64,000 nucleotides of DNA from Actinacidiphila glaucinigra (GCF_900188405.1 NZ_FZOF01000004.1:434001-498000); one strand, 5' to 3'; shown: positions 16,285 to 26,206, numbered from the stretch's first letter. Numbers and translations: made by a program. The notes: generated by a model from the sequence alone, not told the origin.

Positions 16285-18515
16285 CCCCGGCCGTCGGACA
16301 GCCGGTGGACCGGGTCGACGGCCGCCCCAAGGTCACCGGATCGGCGCGGTTCTCGGCGGAGATCCCGCTGCCCGGCATGGCGTACGCCGCGCTCGTCGGG
16401 GCGCACATCGCCGCGGGGCGGATCACCTCGATCGACACCGGCGAGGCCGAGGCCGCCGAGGGGGTCCTCGCGGTCCTCACCCACGAGAACACCCCGCCCA
16501 TCGCGGCGCAGCCGCCGCTGCTGCCCTCCCTGGCGGGGACGGCGGCCCCCGGCCAGACCTTCTTCCCCCTGCAGGACGACGTCGTCCACTACGCGGGCCA
16601 GCACATCGCCGTGGTCGTCGCCGACACCCACGAACGGGCCCAGCACGCGGCGAGCCTGCTGCACGTGCGGTACGCGGAGGAGCCCTCGGTCACCACCCTC
16701 GACCAGGGCCGGGACCTGGCCCACGTGCCCGAGGCGATCTTCGGCGGCTTCATGCCGGGGCGCATGAGCCGGGGCGACCTGCGGAAGGGGATCGACGAGG
16801 CCGACGTACGGCTGGACGCCACCTTCACCTACGCCGCGAACAACCACAACCCCATCGAGCCGCCGGCGACCACCGCGTCCTGGGAGGGCGGCGAACTCAC
16901 GCTCTGGGACGCCACGCAGGGCGTCACCTCCACCCAGCAGACGGTCGCCGCACTGCTCGGCCTGCCGGTCTCCCGGGTGCGGGTCGTCGGGCACTACACG
17001 GGCGGCAGTTTCGGCGGCAAGGCGATGACCTGGCACCACCCGGCCCTCGCCGCGATCGCCGCCCGGACGGTGGGCCGCCCGGTGAAACTGGCGCTGACCC
17101 GCGAGCAGATGTTCACCTCGATGGGGCACCGCGAGGAGCAGGAGCAGACGATCATGCTCGCCGCGACCGGGGACGGGCGGCTCACCGCGCTGCGCCACCA
17201 CAAGCTCTCCCCCACCTCGCACTTCGACGAGTGGGCCGAGCCCTCGCTGGGCGTCGCCTCGCAGATCTACGGGTGCCCCCACTACGAGGGCGAGTACCGG
17301 CTGTTCCGCGCGAACACCATGACGCCGACCTTCATGCGCGCGCCCGGGGAGGCCTCGGGCATGTTCGCCATGGAGTGCGCGATGGACGAGCTCGCCGAGC
17401 GGCTCGGGATGGACCCGCTGGAGCTGCGGCTGCGCAACATCACGGCGACCGACCCGATGACGGGCGACCCGTGGTCGAGCTGGGGCCTGGAGGAGTGCTA
17501 CCGCCGCGGCGCGGAGCGTTTCGGCTGGGCCGGCCGCGACCCGCGGCCGCGCTCCCGGCGCGAGGGGCACTGGATGATCGGCACGGGCATGGCCAGCGCG
17601 GGCTACCCCGTCGCCCAGCCCCTCACGCCGCAGCGGGCCCGCGCGCGCCTGTACGCCGACGGGACGGTGCTGGTGCAGGCGGCCACCCCCGACTTCGGCA
17701 CCGGTGTGGCCACGGTCATGACGCAGGTCGCCGCCGACGCCCTCGGCCTGCCCGTCGAGCGGTGCCGCTTCGAGAACGGCGACACCGCCCTCCCCCAGAT
17801 CGCCGCGGCCGTCGGCTCCGCCGGTGCCGGCATGATCAGCGCGGCCGTCCACACCGCCGCCACGGCCCTGCGGGACGCGCTCGTCGCGCGGGCGGTCGCC
17901 GACGCCGAGTCCCCGCTGCACGGGGCGGACGCGGGGGCCGTCGAGCTCCGGGACGGCCGCATGGTGCTCCGGGGCGACCCCGGCACGGGCGAGAGCTACG
18001 CGGAGATGATGCACCGCCAGTTCCTGCCGGACCTGGAGGCCCTGGGCTCCTGGAACCCTGGTTCCGGCGCGAACGGCCACGCCCTGATGACCTTCGGCGC
18101 GCAGTTCGCCGAGGTCGCCGTCGACGCCGACCTGGGTATCGTCCGGGTCCGCCGCATGGTCGGCGCCTTCGCCCCGGGACGGGTCCTCAATCCGAAGACC
18201 GCGCGCAGCCAGCTGATGGGCGGCATGATCTGGGGCCTCGGCCAGGCCCTCCTCGAGGCCAACCACATGGAGGCCCGCACCGGGCGCTGGGCGGCCTCGA
18301 GCCTCGGCGACTACCTGGTCGCCGTGAACGCGGACGCGCCGGACGTCGACGTCGAACTCGTCGAGGTCGAGGACACCGTCGTCAACCCCCTCGGCGTCAA
18401 GGGCGTCGGCGAGATCGGCCAGGTCGGCGCGGGCGCCGCCATCGCCAACGCCGTCCACCACGCGACGGGCCGCCGCGTCCGCAAGATGCCGATCACCATC
18501 GAGGACCTGCTGTAA
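16281..18515 (+). CDS. paoC: Aldehyde oxidoreductase molybdenum-binding subunit (PaoC-like)
   Basis: 744 aa, GTG start overlapping the FAD subunit stop. Has the Moco-binding blocks of the xanthine oxidase family: TGGSFGGKAM, FMRAPGEASGMFAME, DFGTGVATVMTQVAAD, AVGSAGAGMISAAV, and the C-terminal KGVGEIGQVGAGAAIANAV with the catalytic Glu. Length fits PaoC (732 aa). The enzyme hydroxylates an aldehyde or heterocycle carbon with water-derived oxygen. No XdhC/PaoD-like cofactor-insertion chaperone gene is in the window, so maturation must rely on a gene elsewhere. Confidence 0.9.
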   Translation: MTPAVGQPVDRVDGRPKVTGSARFSAEIPLPGMAYAALVGAHIAAGRITSIDTGEAEAAEGVLAVLTHENTPPIAAQPPLLPSLAGTAAPGQTFFPLQDDVVHYAGQHIAVVVADTHERAQHAASLLHVRYAEEPSVTTLDQGRDLAHVPEAIFGGFMPGRMSRGDLRKGIDEADVRLDATFTYAANNHNPIEPPATTASWEGGELTLWDATQGVTSTQQTVAALLGLPVSRVRVVGHYTGGSFGGKAMTWHHPALAAIAARTVGRPVKLALTREQMFTSMGHREEQEQTIMLAATGDGRLTALRHHKLSPTSHFDEWAEPSLGVASQIYGCPHYEGEYRLFRANTMTPTFMRAPGEASGMFAMECAMDELAERLGMDPLELRLRNITATDPMTGDPWSSWGLEECYRRGAERFGWAGRDPRPRSRREGHWMIGTGMASAGYPVAQPLTPQRARARLYADGTVLVQAATPDFGTGVATVMTQVAADALGLPVERCRFENGDTALPQIAAAVGSAGAGMISAAVHTAATALRDALVARAVADAESPLHGADAGAVELRDGRMVLRGDPGTGESYAEMMHRQFLPDLEALGSWNPGSGANGHALMTFGAQFAEVAVDADLGIVRVRRMVGAFAPGRVLNPKTARSQLMGGMIWGLGQALLEANHMEARTGRWAASSLGDYLVAVNADAPDVDVELVEVEDTVVNPLGVKGVGEIGQVGAGAAIANAVHHATGRRVRKMPITIEDLL

Positions 18516-18692
18516 CCCCCACCGGGGCCCCACACACCCCGCCCACGGGCGCGAAGGGCGCGGGTCCGTGCCCCCACGCGCGACTGCGCGCCGCGCCGGA
18601 CCCCGCCACACGCGGCCGAAGCCCTGGTCCTGGGCCGGACGTTGCCCGAAGGTGGGAGTACGCAACGGCGAACCGGCAGGGGGCCATCGGCG

Positions 18693-19088
18693 ATGAGCGA
18701 CTGGCTGTACATCCTGAAGTCGACCGACACGACGATGAACGGGAAGCTCGCCACGCCGGGCGAGGTGCTCGACTGCGCGCGGGCGCAACCCCGGGGCGAC
18801 TGGAGGCTCTCGCGGCGCCGTCACATGGTCGGCGGTGACCGCATCTGGATCTACTTCACCAGCCCGTACAAGGTGATCGCCGCCATGGCCGACGTGGAGG
18901 ACGAGCCCCAGGAGGTGGCCGACCCGGCCTACCCCTGGCGGTTCACGGCAGTGCTGCACCTCGCGGCGACGCGCGCCCTGCATGACCGTCCCCTTCCGCT
19001 GAGTGCCCTGAGCAACAGGCACCCGCAGGGAGTCGTCCGCGTACCCGAGCCGGATCTCACGACGCTGATGGCGCACGCAGGGCTGTGA
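18693..19088 (+). CDS. EVE-domain-like (PUA-fold) protein
   Basis: 131 aa from ATG 18693, preceded by CAGGGGG. The sequence reads as one EVE/PUA-like barrel: WLYILKS strand, then GDRIWIYFTSPYKVIAAMADV, with a conserved Trp/aromatic pair typical of modified-base readers. The assignment rests on pattern, not on a strict motif. It may bind modified nucleic acid. It is followed by the convergent DedA gene after 9 bases. Confidence 0.6.
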   Translation: MSDWLYILKSTDTTMNGKLATPGEVLDCARAQPRGDWRLSRRRHMVGGDRIWIYFTSPYKVIAAMADVEDEPQEVADPAYPWRFTAVLHLAATRALHDRPLPLSALSNRHPQGVVRVPEPDLTTLMAHAGL

Positions 19089-19097
19089 GGGCCGCGT

Positions 19098-19748
19098 TCA
19101 GGGGCCGTAGCCGCGGCCGCGGAGACGGCGGCGGCGGATGTGGCGGGCAGTCAGGGCGGCGGCGATCAGGGCCACGGCGATCAGGGCGTAGAGCTGGAAG
19201 CGGGTGAGCCAGGCGTAGAGCGCGCCGAGGCGGGTGCCGGCGGCGTAGGCGAGGGCGGCCCATACACCGACCCAGAGGACCGCGCCGAGGGTGTTGCACA
19301 GCAGGAAGCGCCACCAGGGCATGCCCGCGGTGCCGGCGATGATGCCGTTGGTCTGGCGCAGGACGTCCACGAAGCGGGCGAGCAGGACGACGAGGTCGCC
19401 GCGGCGGGCGAAGAACTCCTCCCCGCGCGCGAAGCGTTCCGGGGTGAGCAGGACGTAGCGGCCCCAGCGGTGGACGAAGGCGCGACCGCCGATGCGGCCG
19501 ATGAGGTAGCCGAGGCAGTCGCCCGCGACGGCCGCGACGACCGCGACCGCGACGACGGCGGCGATGTCCATCCGTCCGGTGCCCGCGTAGGCGGCCGCGA
19601 CGACGAGGACGGTCTGGCCGGGCACCGGGATCCCGCCGTTGTCGAGCAGGACGAGGACGCCGACCGCCAGGTAGCCCCAGTCGTCGAGGAGCGGGGCAAG
19701 GTGCGCGAGGGGTCCGGGGAGGGGCGGCGGGACGGGGGCCGTGGCCAT
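19098..19748 (-). CDS. DedA family membrane protein
   Basis: 216 aa from ATG 19748, four bases after the stop of the upstream ABC ATPase gene, so it is probably the last gene of that operon. DedA hallmarks: NGGIPVPGQTVLVVAAAYAG, GDCLGYLIGRIGG, and the amphipathic block FFARRGDLVVLLARFVDVLRQTNGIIAGTAGMPWW in shortened form (key residues F, R, G, R, G at 19330-19420). About five membrane segments. DedA proteins act as lipid scramblase/flippase-like carriers needed for envelope homeostasis. Confidence 0.88.
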   Translation of the reverse strand: MATAPVPPPLPGPLAHLAPLLDDWGYLAVGVLVLLDNGGIPVPGQTVLVVAAAYAGTGRMDIAAVVAVAVVAAVAGDCLGYLIGRIGGRAFVHRWGRYVLLTPERFARGEEFFARRGDLVVLLARFVDVLRQTNGIIAGTAGMPWWRFLLCNTLGAVLWVGVWAALAYAAGTRLGALYAWLTRFQLYALIAVALIAAALTARHIRRRRLRGRGYGP

Positions 19749-19752
19749 GGGC

Positions 19753-20952
19753 TCACCCCGCGGCCGTGTCGCGGGGGTGTCCGGGGAGCGTGAGGTTGTC
19801 GCCGGTGGCCGGGTCGAAGACGTGGGCCTGGGCGGTGTCGAGCCACAGGCGCAGGCGTTCGCCCTCGCGGGCCCGGGTCCTGGCGGAGAGCCGGGCGACG
19901 ATCTCGGGCCCGCCGGCGCCGGTGTCGGCGAGGCCGGAGTCGGCGGCGAGTTCGGCCAGTTGCTCCGCGGCGGCCGCGCCGCCCTCCAGGGCGAAGTGGA
20001 CGAAGACATCCGAGCCGAGGGACTCGCGGACGTCGACGGTGACGGTGACGGTGGCGCCGCCGCGTTCCGGGTCGACGAGCGCGGCGTCCTCGAAGTGCTC
20101 CGGCCGGAAGCCCGCGATGACCTCGCGCGGTGCGTCGCGGCGTGCCAGGGCGGCACGGAGGCGGTCGTCGAGCGGCAGGTCGCCGAGCGGGGTGCGCAGC
20201 CGGTCCTCCTCCACCGCGGCGGGCAGGAAGTTCATCGCGGGCGAGCCGATGAAACCGGCGACGAAGAGGTTGCGCGGGCGGTCGTAAAGCTCCTGCGGCG
20301 ACCCGGTCTGCTGGACGATGCCGCCGCGCATCACGACGACGCGGTCGCCGAGGGTCATGGCCTCGGTCTGGTCGTGTGTGACGTACACCGTGGTGGTGCC
20401 CAGGCGGCGCTGCAGCCGGGCGATCTGGGTGCGCATCTGGACCCGCAGCTTGGCGTCGAGGTTGGACAGCGGCTCGTCCATCAGGAAGGCCTTGGGCTCG
20501 CGGACGATGGCGCGGCCCATCGCGACGCGCTGGCGCTGCCCGCCGGAGAGGTTGGCGGGCTTGCGGTCGAGGTGCCCGGTGAGGTCGAGGACGCGGGCGG
20601 CCTCCTCCACCTTCTCCTTGATGACGGCCTTGTCCACGTGGGCCAGCCGCAGGGCGAAGCCCATGTTCTGGCGGACGGTCATGTGGGGGTAGAGGGCGTA
20701 GCTCTGGAAGACCATGGCGATGTCGCGGTCCTTGGGGGCCTTGTCGTTGACGACCTGTCCGCCGATGCGGAGCGTGCCCTCGGTGATGTCCTCCAGCCCG
20801 GCGATCATGTTGAGGGTGGTGGACTTCCCGCAGCCGGACGGGCCGACCAGGATCAGGAACTCGCCGTCCGCGATGGCGAGGCTGACGTCGCGGACGGCGA
20901 CCGCGCCGTCGGGGTAGCGCTTGGTGACGCCCTCGAGGGTGATCTCGGCCAT
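19753..20952 (-). CDS. sugC: Sugar ABC importer ATPase, MsmK/SugC type
   Basis: 399 aa. Walker A GPSGCGKSTTLNMIAG, Q-loop VFQSYALYPHMTV, signature LSGGQRQRVAMGRAI, Walker B AFLMDEPLSNLDAKLR, H-loop YVTHDQTEAMTLGD, then a C-terminal TOBE regulatory domain (residues about 240-390). Mycobacterial SugC is about the same length. It powers the LpqY-SugAB permease encoded immediately upstream; 10 bases separate it from sugB. ATPases of this type can also serve other CUT1 transporters in Streptomyces, so sharing is possible. Confidence 0.85.
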   Translation of the reverse strand: MAEITLEGVTKRYPDGAVAVRDVSLAIADGEFLILVGPSGCGKSTTLNMIAGLEDITEGTLRIGGQVVNDKAPKDRDIAMVFQSYALYPHMTVRQNMGFALRLAHVDKAVIKEKVEEAARVLDLTGHLDRKPANLSGGQRQRVAMGRAIVREPKAFLMDEPLSNLDAKLRVQMRTQIARLQRRLGTTTVYVTHDQTEAMTLGDRVVVMRGGIVQQTGSPQELYDRPRNLFVAGFIGSPAMNFLPAAVEEDRLRTPLGDLPLDDRLRAALARRDAPREVIAGFRPEHFEDAALVDPERGGATVTVTVDVRESLGSDVFVHFALEGGAAAAEQLAELAADSGLADTGAGGPEIVARLSARTRAREGERLRLWLDTAQAHVFDPATGDNLTLPGHPRDTAAG

Positions 20953-20962
20953 GTGCGGTCCT

Positions 20963-21802
20963 TCAGCCCTTCACTGCGCCGGAGGTCAGTCCGGCCACGA
21001 TGCGCCGCTGGAACAGCAGCACGAAGACGACGATCGGGACGGTGATGACCACGGCGGCCGCGGCGATCGATCCGGTGGGCTGCTGGAACTGGGAGCTGCC
21101 GGTGAAGAAGGCGATGGCCGCCGGGACGGTGCGCGCGGCGGTGGTGGAGGTCAGCGAGATCGCGAAGAGGAAGTCGTTCCAGCAGAAGATGAAGACCAGG
21201 ATCGCCGTGGTGAACACCCCGGGTGCCGCGAGCGGCGCGATGACCAGCCGGAAGGCCTGGGCCGGGGTGGCCCCGTCGACCTTGGCGGCCTTCTCCAGGT
21301 CCCAGGGGATCTCGCGGAAGAACGCCGACAGCGTGTAGATCGCCAGCGGCAGCGAGAAGGTCATGTACGGGATGATCAGCCCCGCCCAGGTGTCGAACAG
21401 GCCGAGGAAGCGCTCGATGTCGAACAGCGGCGACACCAGGGAGATCGGCGGGAACATCGCGATCAGCAGCGAGGTGCCGATCAGCAGCCGCTTGCCGGGG
21501 AAGCGCAGCCGGGCCACGGCGTAGGCGGCCATGGTGCCCAGGGTGACGGCGACGACGGTGGAGATCAGGGCGATCCCGATGGAGTTGACCAGCGCGCGGG
21601 TGAACTCGGAGGTCGCGAAGATGCCCCGGTAGTTCTCCAGCGTCCACCTACGGGGGACGAAGCTGCCGTCGGAGAGGGTGGCGGGGTCCTTGAAGGACAG
21701 GGCGACGATCCACCACACCGGGAACAGCGCGTACAGCACCACGGCGGTGTTGACGACGCTCCAGCGGGCGATCCGCCGCCGCTGCGCCGGGCTCGTGCTC
21801 AT
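20963..21802 (-). CDS. sugB: Sugar ABC importer permease, SugB type
   Basis: 279 aa, ATG start overlapping the sugA stop (ATGA). Six predicted membrane segments and the EAA-loop for ATPase contact ([19 protein letters not shown]). Length fits mycobacterial SugB (274 aa). Belongs to the MalG-like CUT1 permeases. Part of lpqY-sugA-sugB-sugC order, the same as in mycobacteria. Confidence 0.83.
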   Translation of the reverse strand: MSTSPAQRRRIARWSVVNTAVVLYALFPVWWIVALSFKDPATLSDGSFVPRRWTLENYRGIFATSEFTRALVNSIGIALISTVVAVTLGTMAAYAVARLRFPGKRLLIGTSLLIAMFPPISLVSPLFDIERFLGLFDTWAGLIIPYMTFSLPLAIYTLSAFFREIPWDLEKAAKVDGATPAQAFRLVIAPLAAPGVFTTAILVFIFCWNDFLFAISLTSTTAARTVPAAIAFFTGSSQFQQPTGSIAAAAVVITVPIVVFVLLFQRRIVAGLTSGAVKG

Positions 21803-22683
21803 CGTCCGGTGTCCTCCGATCCGGGGGCGGCCGTGCCGAACAGCCTGATGAAGGCGAAGGCGATGACCGCCACGCAGAGGAAGATCAGCACGGAGATCGC
21901 CGAGCCGATGCCGAGGTTCAGCGCCGTGAAGAGGTTGTCGTAGCCGAGGATCGACACGGAGCCGGTGCCGTTGGAGCCCTGGGTGAGCACGTAGATGTTG
22001 TCGAAGATCCGGAATGCGTCGAGGGTGCGGAACAGCAGCGCCACCAGGATGGCCGGTTTCATCAGCGGCAGCGTGACGAGCCGGAAGCGCTGCCACCGGG
22101 TGGCGCCGTCGACCATGGCCGCGCGCAGGGTCTCCTCGGGCACCAGGGCCAGCCCGGCGAGCAGCAGCAGCGCCATGAAGGGCGTGGTCTTCCAAACCTC
22201 GGCCAGGATGATCAGCCCGATGGCCTTCCAGTGGTCGGTCAGCGGGGCCTCTCCCGCCGAGTCGACGAGGTAGCCGATACCGGGGGTCCAGGCGTACTGC
22301 CAGGAGAAGGCGGCGACGACGGTCACGATGCCGTACGGCAGCAGGACCGCGGTGCGCACCGCGGGGCGGCCCAGGATCGCCCGGTGCATGACGACGGCCA
22401 GGCCCATGCCGAGGGCCAGTTCCACCGCCACGGAGACGACGGTGATCAGGCAGGTCACCTGGAACGCCTCCCACCAGAACCCGGAGCTCAGGACCGCGGC
22501 GTAGTTGTCCAGGCCCACGAAGCGGGCCAGCTGCGGGAAGCGCAGGTCGTAGCGGTGCAGGGAGAGGTAGAGGGCGTAGAGCACGGGGTAGGCGGTCACG
22601 GCGAGCATGACGAGCACGGCGGGGGCGCAGAGCAGCCACCCGAGCCGGCGCTCCTGCCGGGCGCCCTCCGACAGGCGTGTCAC
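21799..22683 (-). CDS. sugA: Sugar ABC importer permease, SugA type
   Basis: 294 aa from GTG 22683, overlapping the binding-protein stop (GTGA). The N-terminal segment ([20 protein letters not shown]) and EAA loop ([20 protein letters not shown]) are those of MalF-like CUT1 permeases without the long MalF P2 loop. It pairs with SugB to form the membrane channel. Confidence 0.83.
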   Translation of the reverse strand: MTRLSEGARQERRLGWLLCAPAVLVMLAVTAYPVLYALYLSLHRYDLRFPQLARFVGLDNYAAVLSSGFWWEAFQVTCLITVVSVAVELALGMGLAVVMHRAILGRPAVRTAVLLPYGIVTVVAAFSWQYAWTPGIGYLVDSAGEAPLTDHWKAIGLIILAEVWKTTPFMALLLLAGLALVPEETLRAAMVDGATRWQRFRLVTLPLMKPAILVALLFRTLDAFRIFDNIYVLTQGSNGTGSVSILGYDNLFTALNLGIGSAISVLIFLCVAVIAFAFIRLFGTAAPGSEDTGR

Positions 22684-23951
22684 GGGACCAGCCCCTTGGA
22701 CTGCAGGGCGTCCTCGATCTGCCCGCGCAGGTCCAGCACGGAGGCGGCGGGCCGGATCTCGGCGGGGGGTGACAGGGTGTGGGACACCGCGATGGACACG
22801 TTCTGGTAGGCGGGGGTCTGCGGGCGCAGGGCGGCGTTCTCCAGCTCGGCGAGGATGTCCTGGGCGAAGGGGTAGCTCCGCTCGATCTGGGGGTCGTCGT
22901 ACAGGGAGCGCAGGGTCGGCGGCAGGCCGCCGCGGAGCGCGGCGGCCCGCTGGTTGTCCCGGTCGCGCAGGCACAGCGCCGCCTCGAAGGCGAGCTCGGG
23001 CCGGCGGCTGTGGGCACCGACGGCGAGGTCGATGCCGCCGATGGTGACCCGTGCGGGGCGGTCGGCGTCCACCCGGGGGTAGCGGGCCCACCGGAAGTGC
23101 CGGAACAGCTCCGGGTTGTCGGCCTTCATCGCCGGATACACGAAGGGGTAGTTCACCTGGAAGGCGGCGGTGCCGGACTCCATGGCGAGCCGGTTCTGGT
23201 CCTCCGTCTGGTTGGACAGCGACGGGTCGGCGGCGGGCGAGACCGCCAGGTCGCGCATGATGCTCGCGGCCCGCACGGCGGGCGCGCCGAGCGAGGGCGC
23301 GGTCGCGTCGGCGTTGAGGATCGAACCGCCCGCGCTGGCGACGAGCGTGTTGAACCAGACGGTGAGCCCCTCGTACTGGGCGCCCTGGACCTCGATCCGG
23401 TGGGGTTTGCCGGCCTTCGCCAGGGCGCGGGCGGCGTCGAGCATCCCGGCCCATGTCGTGGGCGGCTGCGGCACGAGGTCCGCGCGGTACCAGAGCAGCT
23501 GGACGTTGGTGTTGTACGGGACGGCGTAGAGGCGGTCCTTCCACGTGGCCGTGCGCACCGGCGCCGGGAGGGTGTCCCGTACGGCCTCGGCGCGCCTGCT
23601 GCCGGTCCACGGGCGGATCCAGCCGGCCTCGGCGAACTCCGGGGCCCAGGTGACGTCCAGGCCGAGGATGTCGAGCGCGGGGTCGCGTGCGGCCAGCCGG
23701 CGTACGAGTTGCTGCCGCTGGCCGTCGGCCGTCCGGGGGAGTTTGTTGTAGCGGATGACGTAGCGTCCGCCGGAGGCCCGGCTGCAGCGGTCGGCGGCCT
23801 GCTGCAGCGCCCCGGAGTCGTCGGGGAAGTTGTACCAGTCGAGTGTGGCCCGTCCGGACGTCCGCGACGCGCCGCCGCCGCACGCGACCGCGGCGGCCGC
23901 GAGGACGAGCACCGCGGCAAGGGCCCGGGAGCGCCGCACCGCGCACGCCAT
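22680..23951 (-). CDS. lpqY: Extracytoplasmic sugar-binding lipoprotein, LpqY type
   Basis: 423 aa from ATG 23951, selected over an upstream ATG at 23996 because it gives a clean lipoprotein signal (twin-Arg-like [19 protein letters not shown], lipobox VAC-G) and has GAGG at 6-8 bases. The mature N-terminal region ([18 protein letters not shown], then [19 protein letters not shown] and [13 protein letters not shown]) closely resembles mycobacterial LpqY, the trehalose-binding subunit of LpqY-SugABC. Gene order supports it. Substrate in this organism is inferred as trehalose or a related disaccharide; mycobacterial LpqY is somewhat longer (about 468 aa). Confidence 0.78.
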   Translation of the reverse strand: MACAVRRSRALAAVLVLAAAAVACGGGASRTSGRATLDWYNFPDDSGALQQAADRCSRASGGRYVIRYNKLPRTADGQRQQLVRRLAARDPALDILGLDVTWAPEFAEAGWIRPWTGSRRAEAVRDTLPAPVRTATWKDRLYAVPYNTNVQLLWYRADLVPQPPTTWAGMLDAARALAKAGKPHRIEVQGAQYEGLTVWFNTLVASAGGSILNADATAPSLGAPAVRAASIMRDLAVSPAADPSLSNQTEDQNRLAMESGTAAFQVNYPFVYPAMKADNPELFRHFRWARYPRVDADRPARVTIGGIDLAVGAHSRRPELAFEAALCLRDRDNQRAAALRGGLPPTLRSLYDDPQIERSYPFAQDILAELENAALRPQTPAYQNVSIAVSHTLSPPAEIRPAASVLDLRGQIEDALQSKGLVP

Positions 23952-24119
23952 AGGCACCTCGCTCCCCTGCTCGGACACACTCCGGCCCCGGACCATGAAG
24001 CCCCCGCCGGGGCCGCCGACGGTGCCTCAGGGGCGTGTCGGGGCCGGGTATTCACGCGGTCGGCGCAACCGGGCCCGCCGCCCCGGTGCCGGAGTCCCGC
24101 GCGCGGGGAGACTGGCAGG

Positions 24120-25379
24120 GTGCCCGGCGCCCTCCCCGCCCCGCTCGCCGACCTCCTGCGGCGCACCAACGACCCGATCGTCGTGCAGACGGCGCGCTCC
24201 ACCGTGGCCGCGGTCCTGTCGTATGCCGTGGCCGTCCGCCTGCTGCCCAACCCCGCGCCGCTGACGGCGCCCCTGACGGCCCTGCTCGTGGTGCAGGTGA
24301 CGCTCTACACGACCGTGACCACGGGCATCCGACGGGTGGTCAGCGTGGTGGCCGGCGTCCTCATCGCGGTGGGCTTCGCGGAGCTGATCGGGCTGACGTG
24401 GTGGAGCCTCGGGCTGATCATCCTGGCGTCGCTGGTGATCGGTCACTTCATCCGGGTGGACGAGTTCGTGGCCGAGGTCGCGATCAGCGCGATGCTCATC
24501 CTGGCCGTCCCCGCCCCCTCCGGCGAGGCGCTGGACCGCGTGCTGGAGACCCTGGTCGGGGCCGGCGTCGGGGTGCTGCTCAACGTCGTCGTGCCGCCCC
24601 CCGCCTTCGTGGAGCCGGCCGGTGACGCGGTGCGCGAGCTGGCCGAGCACATGCGGGCGCTGATGCTCCGCATGGGCCGTCAGGTGCGCGCCGGGGCCAC
24701 CGCCGGGCAGGCCCGCTCCTGGCTGATGGACGCACGCCGGCTGGACAACGAGGTCGCCCGGTTCGACGCCTCGCTGCGCAGGGCGGAGGAGGGGACCCGG
24801 CTCAACCCGCGGGTGAAACCGGCGGAGGGCGCGATGGCCCGGCTCCTGCTGCGCAGCGGGCTGGACACCCTGGAGGTCTCGACCGTCCTGCTGCGGACGC
24901 TGTGCCGCTCGCTGACCGAGCTGGACCGGGAGCGCGGCGCGCGGGAGCCGCTGTTCACCGGTGAGCTCGCCGCCGGCATCGACGAGTTGTTCGCCGACAT
25001 GGCCGACGCCGTCGACAGTTTCGGCCGGCTGATCGCGGCCCAGGTCACGGAGGGCGCCGACCAGGCGGAGGCCCGGCTGGAGGACGCCCTGCGGCGCGGC
25101 CGGGAGGAGCGGGACCGCATCGCCGTGCTGCTGCGCGCGGAGACGGAACGGCGCTGGGAGAGCTGGGACCTGTACGGGGCGCTGCTGGCCGACATCGACC
25201 GGCTGCTGGACGAGCTGGACCTCGAGAAGCGCTCCCTGTGGCTGTCGGAGCAGCTGATCGCCGCCGCGCCGCGCCCGCCGACGATGTCCGGCCGGATGCG
25301 CCGTCAGGCCCGCTCCGCTGCGGCCCGGCTGCGCCCCAGGTCCCCCGGGAGGACCGGTTCCGGGCTGGACGGTCGGTGA
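24120..25379 (+). CDS. FUSC / aromatic acid exporter family membrane protein
   Basis: 419 aa from GTG 24120, with GGGGAG about 10 bases upstream; the longer in-frame reading upstream is antisense to lpqY and was dropped. Residues 20-155 hold about five or six hydrophobic segments (NPAPLTAPLTALLVVQVTLY, then GVLIAVGFAELIGL), and residues 165-400 are a charged, helical, probably coiled-coil cytoplasmic domain with many Arg/Glu. This is the half-size FUSC/ArAE layout. Likely efflux of an organic acid; substrate unknown. The DapB-like gene begins 2 bases after its stop. Confidence 0.82.
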   Translation: MPGALPAPLADLLRRTNDPIVVQTARSTVAAVLSYAVAVRLLPNPAPLTAPLTALLVVQVTLYTTVTTGIRRVVSVVAGVLIAVGFAELIGLTWWSLGLIILASLVIGHFIRVDEFVAEVAISAMLILAVPAPSGEALDRVLETLVGAGVGVLLNVVVPPPAFVEPAGDAVRELAEHMRALMLRMGRQVRAGATAGQARSWLMDARRLDNEVARFDASLRRAEEGTRLNPRVKPAEGAMARLLLRSGLDTLEVSTVLLRTLCRSLTELDRERGAREPLFTGELAAGIDELFADMADAVDSFGRLIAAQVTEGADQAEARLEDALRRGREERDRIAVLLRAETERRWESWDLYGALLADIDRLLDELDLEKRSLWLSEQLIAAAPRPPTMSGRMRRQARSAAARLRPRSPGRTGSGLDGR

Positions 25380-25381
25380 TC

Positions 25382-26206
25382 ATGCCTCATGCTGGAGGGA
25401 TGGACCTGCTGAACGTGTGCGTCGCCGGGGCGACCGGCTGGACCGGGGAGGCGGTGGCGCGCGCCGTCCTGGACTCCGCGGACCTGCGGCTGCGGACGGC
25501 GGTGGCACGGTCCGCGGCCGGCGCCGACCTCGGGGCGGTGTGGGGCGGTGCCGAGCTCGGGGTGCCGGTCTTCAGCACGGTCGACGACGCGCTGGACGAT
25601 GTGGACGTCTTGATCGACTACACCTCGCACACCGCGGTCGGGCGCCATGTGCGCACCGCCGTGGTCCGCGGGGTCGGCGTCGTGGTCGGCTCGTCGGGCC
25701 TGTCCGGCGCCGACTACGAGGAGATCGCCGCGCTGGCCGAGGAGCACGGGGTCGGCGTGGTGGCCTCGGGGAACTTCTCGCTGACGGCCGCGCTGGCGCA
25801 GGCGGCCGCCCGGCTGGCGGCCCGGCACCTGCCCCACTGGGAGATCGTCGACTACGCCTCCGCGACCAAGCCCGACGCCCCCAGCGGCACCGCACGCGAA
25901 CTCGCCGAACAACTGGCCGCCGTACGGCGGCCCGAGTATGCCGTGGACCCGGAACACACCGCCGGCCACCCGGAGGCCCGCGGCGCGTCGATCGCGGGCA
26001 CGCAGGTCCACTCGCTGCGGCTGCCGGGCTACACCCTGGCCGTGGAGGCGCAGTTCGGGCTGCCGGACGAGCGCCTGGTGATCCGGCACGAGGCGGGCCC
26101 CTCCCCCGCCCCCTACGTCGCCGGGACCCTGCTCGCCACGCGGGCGGCCGCGGCACGCCGGGGTCTGGTGCGCGGTCTCGACGCCCTGTTGCTCAGCGGG
26201 GACTGA
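25382..26206 (+). CDS. Divergent dihydrodipicolinate-reductase-like protein
   Basis: 274 aa from ATG 25382 (2 bases after the FUSC stop); a second ATG at 25400 has GGAGGG too close to it to serve. N-terminal Rossmann motif VCVAGATGWTGEAVARA and a C-terminal DapB domain with the diagnostic KPDAPSGTARELAEQL. True DapB enzymes have a conserved His-His pair before that Lys; here the segment reads EIVDYASATK, so the proton-donor histidine is missing. The fold and substrate-loop Lys are retained. It may reduce a different substrate. It could be misnamed if annotated as DapB; no other lysine or peptidoglycan gene is adjacent. Confidence 0.8.
   Translation: MPHAGGMDLLNVCVAGATGWTGEAVARAVLDSADLRLRTAVARSAAGADLGAVWGGAELGVPVFSTVDDALDDVDVLIDYTSHTAVGRHVRTAVVRGVGVVVGSSGLSGADYEEIAALAEEHGVGVVASGNFSLTAALAQAAARLAARHLPHWEIVDYASATKPDAPSGTARELAEQLAAVRRPEYAVDPEHTAGHPEARGASIAGTQVHSLRLPGYTLAVEAQFGLPDERLVIRHEAGPSPAPYVAGTLLATRAAAARRGLVRGLDALLLSGD

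Noticed and set aside
15852..19076. A 1074-codon minus-strand frame across the molybdenum enzyme genes
   Set aside because: It is antisense to three genes with intact cofactor motifs and has no recognisable domain; a GC-bias artefact.
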